A DNA stretch of 5,589 nt, from NCBI GenBank assembly GCA_014730295.1, contig WJIN01000343.1:1-5589 (forward strand). The letters are read 5' to 3'. Made by a program: the position numbers and the translations under genes. Source of the DNA: Promethearchaeota archaeon (GTDB taxonomy: Archaea; Asgardarchaeota; Lokiarchaeia; Sigynarchaeales; SOKP01). Below, piece by piece: positions 1 to 5,462 of the stretch. The notes under the pieces were generated by a model, which ran no database searches, was not told the origin of the DNA, and saw only the letters and a program-made list of their open reading frames with translations. Positions within the stretch are counted from its first letter, which is position 1. Every line of letters starts with the position of its first letter.

Positions 1-1
1 A

Positions 2-250
2 ATTCCGATCAATAGGTCAATAGCTACGAAAACTTGTCAAAAGTTTTGTCAAAATCCATGGGAGGAAGTTTATATCAGATATAATGGAGATTTGACACCT
101 TGTAATATGCTTAATCCTTACATATACGGCAATTTGAATAATAGCGACTTTGTGGATTTATGGACGGGATTGAATGCTGAATTGTTTAGAAAATTTCTAA
201 ACTCAGAAAATAGACATCAATATTGTCAGGATTGTTACTATTTAATTTAA
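2..250 (+). CDS. Radical SAM protein, C-terminal SPASM domain (5' end outside window)
   Basis: This is the last 82 residues of a gene that enters from the left edge; the frame is open from base 2 to the TAA at 248-250. The visible part has the cysteine layout of a SPASM domain, which binds auxiliary [4Fe-4S] clusters in radical SAM peptide and protein modifying enzymes. Residues 12-16 read CQKFC, followed by PWEEVYI, then NGDLTPC (28-34), then PYIYGNL (39-45) with the FVDLW segment, and finally CQDC (75-78) close to the C-terminus. The order Cys / PW / dG..pC / GNL..LW / CxxC is characteristic of this domain family. The catalytic radical SAM core with CxxxCxxC lies outside the window, so the substrate cannot be inferred. 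The stop lies 4 bases before the next start, so the two genes are probably co-transcribed. The domain call is fairly sure; the exact subfamily is unknown. Confidence 0.78.
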   Translation: MPINRSIATKTCQKFCQNPWEEVYIRYNGDLTPCNMLNPYIYGNLNNSDFVDLWTGLNAELFRKFLNSENRHQYCQDCYYLI

Positions 251-254
251 TTAA

Positions 255-1013
255 ATGGAGATGAAAAATTTGGACAAAAGATATAATTATAAATGGAATA
301 AAATGGAGTGGACGATCCAAGCGAGAGAATTATTGAAAAAAATGGGGAAACTGCCCGAAGAGACTACTATTGGAGTCATTTTACGTCATTCTCATCGATA
401 TCGAATTGATGATCCTACTACTAGTTCCTCAGTAAAATTAACTCCCATGGGAATTGAATTTGCGAAATATTTTGGGAGTAAATTACCTAAAAATAGACCA
501 ATCAAGATATATCACAGTATAGCTAATAGATGCATAAATACTGCTCTTGGAATAGAAACAGGTCTAATGGGTAAAAATAGAAAAAATGCAGTTTTGGGGA
601 ATTTGAAAATTCTATACGACCTTGAAGCGGATGGAGAGTTTGTGGCATCAGAAATGATGAAATATACGGGTTTTGGATTTTTAAATCGATGGAAAGAAGG
701 ATATTATTCCCGTGATAAAATTATTTCATTTCAAGAGTATTGCCATAGAACAGGGAAAAAAATCTGGAAAATGATATCGTTAGCAAACGCTGGATCGATA
801 TTTTTATTTATTACTCATGATTTACATCTGGTTGCGATGATGGATGGATGGTTTGGAATGAAACCTTCAAACGATTGGGTCTCCTATTTAGCTGGATTTG
901 CATTTACTCTTGAAGATGATTTCCTACTTTATCTTGATAATAATCAAGTTAAACGTATTGAATATCCGCGATGGTGGATATCAGATAATTCAAAATTAAA
1001 AGAAAGGAGGTGA
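255..1013 (+). CDS. Histidine phosphatase superfamily protein
   Basis: The 252-residue product appears to be a soluble member of the histidine phosphatase (phosphoglycerate mutase / acid phosphatase) superfamily, which transfers phosphate through a phospho-histidine. The catalytic signature is at residues 43-48, LRHSHR: R44-H45 are the expected catalytic pair and R48 the next phosphate-binding Arg. It differs from the usual RHG by having Ser for Gly. A second Arg follows in HSIANRCINTALGI (R92), the family pattern of an Arg just before a TA-containing helix. The C-terminal catalytic block is ITHDLHL, with H188-D189, more like the acid phosphatase branch HD motif. LTPMG at 62-66 fits the helix after the first loop. 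No signal peptide is visible. The ATG at 255 has no clear Shine-Dalgarno; starts at 261 or 303 are possible and would not remove a motif. The substrate is not predictable. The gene sits between a radical SAM gene and a small peptide gene, suggesting an accessory role in that unit. Confidence 0.72.
   Translation: MEMKNLDKRYNYKWNKMEWTIQARELLKKMGKLPEETTIGVILRHSHRYRIDDPTTSSSVKLTPMGIEFAKYFGSKLPKNRPIKIYHSIANRCINTALGIETGLMGKNRKNAVLGNLKILYDLEADGEFVASEMMKYTGFGFLNRWKEGYYSRDKIISFQEYCHRTGKKIWKMISLANAGSIFLFITHDLHLVAMMDGWFGMKPSNDWVSYLAGFAFTLEDDFLLYLDNNQVKRIEYPRWWISDNSKLKERR
1003..1013 (+). promoter_or_regulatory. Perfect Shine-Dalgarno site for the small DNRSN-repeat gene
   Basis: AAAGGAGGTGA is an 11-base perfect complement of the usual 16S rRNA 3' end and ends 5 bases before the ATG at 1019, an ideal distance. 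It overlaps the last codons (Glu-Arg-Arg) and the TGA of the phosphatase gene. Translation of the small gene is therefore probably strong and may be coupled to termination of the upstream gene. No other gene in this window has a site this good. Confidence 0.9.
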
Positions 1014-1018
1014 AAAAT

Positions 1019-1147
1019 ATGGGTAAAGGGAAAAGCTCGAATGATAATAGATCCAATAGTAAAAATCCTAATAATTCTGCGAATAAAGCTGCACGAGATA
1101 ATAGATCAAATCAGCTAAATTCAAATAACTCTGAATATAAAGGTTAA
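1019..1147 (+). CDS. Small Asn-rich protein with two DNRSN repeats (42 aa); possible modified-peptide precursor
   Basis: A 42-residue ORF starts at an ATG 5 bases after a perfect Shine-Dalgarno sequence and ends at TAA 1145-1147, so it is very likely translated. The product opens with MGKGKSSN and consists mainly of two tandem units with an 18-residue period. Unit 1 is DNRSNSKNPNNSANK (residues 9-23) and unit 2 is DNRSNQLNSNNSEYK (27-41); 10 of 15 positions are identical, and a final Gly follows. Twelve of the 42 residues are Asn. There is no Cys, no Trp, no membrane segment and no signal peptide. From memory, short hypothetical proteins with a DNRSNQ-(L/M)-NPN-type motif occur scattered in many genomes without known function; this looks like a member. 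Its place between two SPASM radical SAM genes also allows it to be a ribosomally made peptide that is modified after translation. That role is inference. Existence as a gene is well supported; function is not. Confidence 0.78.
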   Translation: MGKGKSSNDNRSNSKNPNNSANKAARDNRSNQLNSNNSEYKG

Positions 1148-1164
1148 AATTGAAGCATTGTCTA

Positions 1165-1216
1165 AAAGATAAAGCTAAGAATTCTCTTCAAAATATCTTT
1201 AAATTTATTTTTTTTT
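1165..1216 (+). terminator. Possible terminator after the small peptide gene: stem plus T9 tract
   Basis: Inverted 7-base arms AAAGATA (1165-1171) and TATCTTT (1194-1200) enclose a 22-base loop that includes the palindrome AGAATTCT. A run of nine T follows at 1208-1216, preceded by TTTA. The stem is weak for a bacterial intrinsic terminator, but an oligo-T tract alone is sufficient for many archaeal terminators. It lies 18 bases after the stop of the small gene and would separate it from the radical SAM gene downstream. Confidence 0.45.
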
Positions 1217-1258
1217 ATAAGTCCTAAAAACTATAAAGATTTTTATATTCATAAGTCC
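1217..1258 (+). repeat. Direct repeat ATAAGTCC, two copies
   Basis: The 8-base word ATAAGTCC occurs at 1217-1224 and again at 1251-1258, starts 34 bases apart, within the gap upstream of the radical SAM gene. Both copies are preceded by TT and followed by A/T-rich DNA. It could be a regulator site flanking the promoter, but an 8-base repeat in AT-rich DNA may be chance. Confidence 0.35.
1240..1249 (+). promoter_or_regulatory. Possible TATA-like promoter element for the 1303-4936 operon
   Basis: The stretch TTTTTATATT follows a purine-rich AAAGA, which could be read as an archaeal BRE plus TATA box giving a transcript start about 25 bases downstream, near 1270, and a leader of about 30 bases. 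No convincing bacterial -35/-10 pair was seen in the same gap. The call rests mainly on position: it is the only gap longer than 31 bases between genes in the block. AT-richness makes such words common. Confidence 0.25.
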
Positions 1259-1290
1259 ATAATAAATATTAAGTAAAGAAAAGACGAAAT

Positions 1291-1295
1291 AGAGG
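1291..1295 (+). promoter_or_regulatory. Ribosome binding site of the radical SAM gene
   Basis: AGAGG lies 7 bases before the ATG at 1303 and supports that start. It is a moderate match, clearly weaker than the site of the small gene at 1003-1013. Confidence 0.65.
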
Positions 1296-1302
1296 TTAAT
1301 AC

Positions 1303-2259
1303 ATGAAAGAATTGATTATAGACATCACCTATAAATGCAATTCTTCATGTAAATATTGCCAGTGGAATGCTAAAAATGGAAAAGAAATAAAGAAAGGAAT
1401 TCCAATCGATAATATCTTGGTCCCTCCTAAAACTTTGAATACCTTATGTATTTCAAGAATTGTGTTATCTGGGGGAGAGCCTTTATTAGCAAGTAAACTG
1501 GGAAGAATTCTTAAATATTATGGAAATCTTTCATTAGATTTACGACTTTTAACAAATGGATTCAATCTTTCTCTAGAAAGGCTTAAGAAATTTCTTAAAA
1601 CTGGATTAGATGAATATGTGTTCTCTATCGATGCGCTAGACTACAATATATTCTCGAAAATTCGTGAAAAATCTAGAAAGCATTATTCCAAAATGCTTAA
1701 AAATCTTAAGCATTGTATCGATCTTCGGAAAAAAAATATTATTTCATTCCTTGGACTAACGGTTGTTCTTACTAAATTAAACTGTAATTTAAAAGTAATT
1801 AAGAAATTAATAGAATATTGCCAAAATAACAAAATCGATCAAATTAAATTCCAACCAGTTTATGATGACGGATTTTTGTCAATGGATTCTCCACAACTTA
1901 AATTAGATGAGGAATGTGTTAATGAAATTAAAAAGATTATGCAATTTCTAGAAGCTAGGGAGTTAAACAGTTTTTTTACAAATCCTGTCGGATTTTGGAA
2001 AGATCTTCAACAATTACTAATTGGAAAAAACCTCAATCCCAGAAATTGTACCCTTGATAATAATTCCATTCTATTACATGATGGGATTTTTAAATTTTGC
2101 TTTTGGTTTAATTACATTGATTATGGAGGACTCTCCGATGAGATAACTAAAAAAAGTATCAATCTATCTATTTCCAAATTCCGAAAAAATTTAGGAAAAT
2201 GTAAAGTAAAACCACAGTGTTTTTGTCTTCAACCGATAAATCATATTTGGTCTCAATAA
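1303..2259 (+). CDS. Radical SAM protein with SPASM-like C-terminal cysteine cluster
   Basis: The 318-residue product is a radical SAM enzyme, which uses a [4Fe-4S] cluster to cleave S-adenosylmethionine and start radical chemistry. The N-terminal strand LIIDITYKCN leads straight into the cluster motif CNSSCKYC (C12, C16, C19). SGGEP (56-60) is the SAM-binding motif, LLTNG (82-86) the next conserved strand, and FSIDA (107-111) a later barrel strand. The C-terminal region has Cys at 249, 266, 300, 306 and 308, with a DG at 260-261 and a YGGL segment at 274-277. This is the layout of a SPASM or twitch domain holding an extra Fe-S cluster, ending in the unusual CFCLQP. Such proteins often modify peptides or proteins, but no substrate is shown here. 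The ATG at 1303 is supported by AGAGG 7 bases upstream, and the barrel starts right at the N-terminus. It is the first gene of a run with the glycosyltransferase (22-base gap) and methyltransferase. Confidence 0.87.
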   Translation: MKELIIDITYKCNSSCKYCQWNAKNGKEIKKGIPIDNILVPPKTLNTLCISRIVLSGGEPLLASKLGRILKYYGNLSLDLRLLTNGFNLSLERLKKFLKTGLDEYVFSIDALDYNIFSKIREKSRKHYSKMLKNLKHCIDLRKKNIISFLGLTVVLTKLNCNLKVIKKLIEYCQNNKIDQIKFQPVYDDGFLSMDSPQLKLDEECVNEIKKIMQFLEARELNSFFTNPVGFWKDLQQLLIGKNLNPRNCTLDNNSILLHDGIFKFCFWFNYIDYGGLSDEITKKSINLSISKFRKNLGKCKVKPQCFCLQPINHIWSQ

Positions 2260-2281
2260 AACAAATTATTAAAACCGCATT

Positions 2282-3478
2282 ATGAGCCTTATTTCAATTA
2301 TAATTCCGACGACTCGTCCAGAAATGAATTCGTTAAAATCCTTTTTTCAGTTTGAGATTCCTGAAGGATATGATTTAGAGTATATTTTCATAATAGATGA
2401 TCCATCAAAAAGTACTGAAAATTTAGAGTCTATTATTGAAGAATTTCCGGATGTAAACGTCAATATCATAAAAAATGAGGAAAATGTAGGAGTATCAGCT
2501 TCTAGAAACGTTGGAATTCAACGATCTAAAGGAAATTACATTCTTTCTTTAGATGATGATTGTATTGCGAAAAGTGATCTACTGATTGAATACATTAGAG
2601 CAGTTAAAAAATATCCCGAAGCTCCCGGATATATTGGGTTAACAAGCGCTCCAGAACCTATAAATTCATTTCAAGAGGGAATTATATTTAGCGATATGCT
2701 TCATTTTTTCCAAATAGCTAAACATAAAGAAGAGTTTTTTTGGGGAATTACTGCTAATTTATTTTTAAAGCGGAAGGCAATAGGTGATGTAAGATTTCCC
2801 ATTAATCATCCGAAGAAAGGTGGTGGTGAGGATATATTCTTTTGTCTAAAAATCTTGGATAATCATAATCAAGAGAATAACAATTCAAATTTAAAAGAGA
2901 GTTCTGATATCTCAATGAATAAAAGATTTAAATGTGTAGAAACAGCTGAGGTAGTACACCCATTTTGGAAGGAATCATTTCGTAGTTATATGAGATTTTT
3001 TAGATGGGGATACGGAGATATTTTACTTCATTCAAAATTCCCTCAGTTCAAATATCATCAATTCCCCAATCTAATAGAATTAAGTTTTATTACTCTATTA
3101 GTTTATATTTTAACAATAAGTATCAATATTATTTTCTCTTTCCTCAATCTAGAAGCATTGATATTCATTATTTTTATTACTCAAATTTCGATATGCATAA
3201 CCTGGGAAATATTATGGGAAGCGTTTAAGTTGCATAAGAGAAATCTAGATCTTAATGTCATAGCATTGATTAAAGCAGTATTCATCAGACAATTGAATGA
3301 CTTAGGGCGGTTTGTTCATCTATTTCCAAGGATCTGGAAAATCACTAATAGATGGGATTACTTTTGTACTAGAGAGTCTTTAGATTATGAAAGGAAAATA
3401 GCACTTCGGAAATTTTTGGGATTTTGTCTTACATTTTTAGTTCTTTATTTGGTCTTTATGATATATTCTATAAAATAA
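2282..3478 (+). CDS. Family 2 (GT-A fold) glycosyltransferase, membrane-anchored
   Basis: The 398-residue product has a GT-A nucleotide-sugar binding domain at the N-terminus: SIIIPTTRP (5-13), IIDDPS (37-42) and NVGVSASRNVGI (68-79). The metal-binding acidic motif is in LSLDDDC (88-94), and a GGGEDIFF block (180-187) matches the usual ED motif of the acceptor side. About 130 C-terminal residues contain hydrophobic segments at roughly 265-288, 290-312 and 378-397, so the enzyme is likely attached to the membrane with the catalytic domain in the cytoplasm. It would transfer a sugar from an activated donor to a lipid, glycan or protein acceptor; neither donor nor acceptor can be read from sequence. 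Residues 193-212 form an Asn/Ser-rich stretch after the ED motif that looks like a flexible insertion. The ATG at 2282 begins directly at the first beta strand but lacks a visible Shine-Dalgarno, unlike the gene before it. It is probably co-transcribed with its neighbours. Confidence 0.87.
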   Translation: MSLISIIIPTTRPEMNSLKSFFQFEIPEGYDLEYIFIIDDPSKSTENLESIIEEFPDVNVNIIKNEENVGVSASRNVGIQRSKGNYILSLDDDCIAKSDLLIEYIRAVKKYPEAPGYIGLTSAPEPINSFQEGIIFSDMLHFFQIAKHKEEFFWGITANLFLKRKAIGDVRFPINHPKKGGGEDIFFCLKILDNHNQENNNSNLKESSDISMNKRFKCVETAEVVHPFWKESFRSYMRFFRWGYGDILLHSKFPQFKYHQFPNLIELSFITLLVYILTISINIIFSFLNLEALIFIIFITQISICITWEILWEAFKLHKRNLDLNVIALIKAVFIRQLNDLGRFVHLFPRIWKITNRWDYFCTRESLDYERKIALRKFLGFCLTFLVLYLVFMIYSIK

Positions 3479-3508
3479 CTCCATACAATAAAAAAAATGT
3501 GATATCTA

Positions 3509-4936
3509 ATGCTAACTAATTTTTTAAATTTGAAAAAAGAGGAATTAGCAAAAAACTTGGAAGAAGAAAATTTTGGGAAAATATTAGATTTAATGCTTGA
3601 ATTTCCAGAATTAATATATAAGCAATTAATTCCATTTCATAAATCAAATATTAATCTAGCAATAGGAATCCTCTGGGAATTATTGGCTAATTATCCAGAA
3701 GCTAAAGAATCCTACAAATTATCATTAGAGTTCAATTCAAGTAATTCAATTGCGTTACAATATCTTTTTCAACTTTATTCAAAAACAGGAAAAGTTCTTA
3801 AATCTAAAAAGTATTTAAATAGAATTATTAAAATAAATCTGGGATCTCTGCTTCCTTTTAAACTTAATCGCGACTTTCTTGGGTTTTTAGATAGAACTAA
3901 AGCAATAGAATTTTTAAAAGCTTTTAAATCGAATTCAAAAAAAGAAGGCGATCTAAAATTTGAATATTTAGGTTCTCTCCATTTTTCGATGTCATTTTTT
4001 AAAGAAGCCATTACTTATTTTGAAAAAGTATCGAAATTAAATGGAGAGGGAAAAATAGCTCTCTTAGTTTCAAAATACAAGCTTGAAAAGGATCCAATTT
4101 ATCTTAGGCAATTATCAAATATCAAACTTAAGTCTGATGAAAATTATAATAGAGCTATTAACAAGTATTTAGAACTTTTAAATAAGGAAAATATTAAAAA
4201 ATATTCTGTATTTTTTCGACATACTCCTGAGATCTCGACAGATCTTAAAGAATTAATGAACAATGTTGATGGATGGCTTGATTTATGTGAAGGCAATGTT
4301 TTATTTCAGTTAAGTAAATATTACAAAAATAAGAGTGACTGGGAGATTAAAATTGTTGAAATTGGTTCATTTCAAGGTCGCTCAACACTATGTATGGCTC
4401 ACGGATTAAGAGAAAGAGGAAAGGGAATCATCTATTCAATTGATCCCCATTTAGGAATTCCATATTATCATCCTAAACCTACACACTCCATATTACTGAA
4501 TAATTTAGAATTTCACGATTTGAGTCAGTTTGTAGAGATATGTAGAGGGACATCTGAGGAATTTAGTAAAAAAATTGAAGATCAAATAGATATGGTTTTT
4601 ATCGATGGAGACCATCGCTTTGAAATGGTTAAGAAGGATTTTAATTTATGGAATAAAAAATTACATAGTGGAGGTATCATTATTTTCCATGATATACTCC
4701 AAGAAGGGCCGTTTGAATTATTGAATGAATTAATAAATTCAAAAAAGTATAAAATGGTTCTGATTGTGGGAAATCTCGGGATTATCCAAAAAAAGCAAGA
4801 GGAGGAGATTATTTCGGAGTGGGATATAGATTCGTTATTAAATATAATAATACTTAGTTTATTCCGCAATTTCTATCTGGATTTTCTTAAAAATGATAAA
4901 AGAAGCCTCATAAATCAATTTGAATTATTTATGTAA
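3509..4936 (+). CDS. Helical/TPR-like N-terminus fused to class I SAM-dependent methyltransferase
   Basis: The 475-residue product has two parts. Residues 1 to about 230 are all-helical, with TPR-like segments such as WELLANYPEAKESYKLSLEF (56-75), LQYLFQLYSKTGKVLKSKKY (83-102) and YLGSLHFSMSFFKEAITYFE (153-172). This region probably binds a protein or peptide partner. Residues about 255-425 form a class I methyltransferase of the Methyltransf_24 type. Motif I is VEIGSFQGRST (283-293), the acidic residue binding the SAM ribose is in YSIDPH (309-314), FIDGDHRFEMVKKD (364-377) is the typical DGDH block, and GGIIIFHDI (388-396) the following strand. Relatives often act on sugars or small molecules in surface-glycan or natural-product clusters. 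The ATG at 3509 is preceded by GTGAT (3499-3503), a partial Shine-Dalgarno. The 30-base gap after the glycosyltransferase suggests the same operon. The acceptor is unknown. Confidence 0.83.
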   Translation: MLTNFLNLKKEELAKNLEEENFGKILDLMLEFPELIYKQLIPFHKSNINLAIGILWELLANYPEAKESYKLSLEFNSSNSIALQYLFQLYSKTGKVLKSKKYLNRIIKINLGSLLPFKLNRDFLGFLDRTKAIEFLKAFKSNSKKEGDLKFEYLGSLHFSMSFFKEAITYFEKVSKLNGEGKIALLVSKYKLEKDPIYLRQLSNIKLKSDENYNRAINKYLELLNKENIKKYSVFFRHTPEISTDLKELMNNVDGWLDLCEGNVLFQLSKYYKNKSDWEIKIVEIGSFQGRSTLCMAHGLRERGKGIIYSIDPHLGIPYYHPKPTHSILLNNLEFHDLSQFVEICRGTSEEFSKKIEDQIDMVFIDGDHRFEMVKKDFNLWNKKLHSGGIIIFHDILQEGPFELLNELINSKKYKMVLIVGNLGIIQKKQEEEIISEWDIDSLLNIIILSLFRNFYLDFLKNDKRSLINQFELFM

Positions 4937-4948
4937 CAAAATCTATGA

Positions 4949-4965
4949 GAATTTTAGTAAAATTC
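4949..4965 (+). repeat. Perfect inverted repeat GAATTTTA-G-TAAAATTC after the methyltransferase gene
   Basis: Two 8-base arms with a single central G lie 12 bases after the TAA of the methyltransferase gene. As RNA it would form a weak 7-pair AT-rich stem with a 3-base loop, and no T-run follows. It may contribute to transcript ending or bind a dimeric regulator; chance is possible in such AT-rich DNA. Confidence 0.4.
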
Positions 4966-5052
4966 GTAAGCGTATGAAACTGAATTAATTTGTTAAAATA
5001 TAAACTGATTTTATCTATCTAAAGATTCACCAATAATTACATTCCAATTATG

Positions 5053-5282
5053 TCATTCCTTTCCATCTTTTCCACCATACTTATCATAGGCGAAGTAAGC
5101 TTTGCCTATTTGTCTTATCGATGTAATTTTTAATTTCGCTTGGATTCCTAAAATTGTCTGGCGCATTTATTACACACTAAAACGTAAATCTCTTCATTTT
5201 CCCTAAATTTCACTTCTGATCACTTCTATAGTCATAATAATAGTAGTTCTTCTTAATGCTTCTGTATTGCATTTTTAATCAT
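5053..5282 (-). pseudogene. Possible decayed small zinc-ribbon-like gene, minus strand
   Basis: Three short open stretches on the minus strand follow one another with small overlaps and look protein-like. Stretch 1 (5274 down to 5206) includes KCNTEALRRTTIIMTIEVIR. Stretch 2 (5219 down to 5151, another frame) includes FRENEEIYVLVCNKCARQF with a CxxC. Stretch 3 (5166 down to the TGA at 5055-5053) is back in the frame of stretch 1 and includes KLKITSIRQIGKAYFAYD. An ATG at 5282-5280 lies just before stretch 1, out of frame. Joined with two compensating frameshifts they would give a protein of about 70 residues with a KCN and a VCNKC, as in a small zinc-ribbon protein. The base skew of the region also favours minus-strand coding. 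It could equally be assembly indels in a live gene, or coincidence; I do not recognise a family. Confidence 0.33.
5086..5109 (+). terminator. 10-bp hairpin with 4-base loop, possible operon terminator
   Basis: Arms ATAGGCGAAG (5086-5095) and CTTTGCCTAT (5100-5109) flank a TAAG loop and pair at all ten positions, one as G.U in the + strand RNA. It is the most stable simple hairpin seen in the window. On the + strand it is followed by T-rich but not pure-T sequence, so it could end or protect the transcript of the 1303-4936 operon about 150 bases after its last stop. It overlaps the third stretch of the possible minus-strand pseudogene, so one of the two readings may be accidental. Confidence 0.4.
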
Positions 5283-5402
5283 TTTTCATTTTCAAAGAAA
5301 TTTTAACTTAAATTCTAAACATTTCAGCTATACACTCTTTTTTCTATACTTACTCAAACCTATTTAATAAACCGTCTTACAGGTGAGTTTAATCAATTAC
5401 CG

Positions 5403-5452
5403 GATAAGGTCAATATCGAAATATTGATTGATATTGATCAATTTGACTTATC
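5403..5452. repeat. Nested palindromic region with phased ATTGAT words
   Basis: Outer arms GATAAGGTCAA (5403-5413) and TTGACTTATC (5443-5452) are inverted copies apart from one extra G. Inside lie a perfect hairpin TCAATAT-CGAA-ATATTGA (5410-5427), two ATTGAT words starting 10 bases apart (5423 and 5433), and the self-complementary ATTGATCAAT (5433-5442). The one-helical-turn spacing suggests a binding site for a dimeric or oligomeric DNA-binding protein; a mobile-element end is another possibility. Confidence 0.5.
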
Positions 5453-5462
5453 TCTATGCAAA

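Noticed and set aside
1019..1147. Lasso, lanthipeptide or sactipeptide precursor
   Set aside because: The 42-residue peptide has no Cys for thioether links and no recognisable leader, and no cyclase, protease or lanthionine synthetase gene is in the window; only the broader radical SAM substrate idea is kept.
3004..3228. 74-residue + strand reading frame inside the glycosyltransferase gene
   Set aside because: It lies entirely within the coding sequence in another frame, over the membrane segments, and its Tyr/Phe/Ser-rich content is what a shifted reading of AT-rich hydrophobic codons gives.
3775..4011. 78-residue minus-strand reading frame
   Set aside because: It is fully antisense to the TPR-like region of the methyltransferase gene, with no ribosome site or motif.
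4582..4869. 95-residue minus-strand reading frame
   Set aside because: It is antisense to conserved methyltransferase motifs (DGDH and GGIIIFHDI), so the + strand is the real gene; the Ser/Ile/Phe-rich product has no motif.
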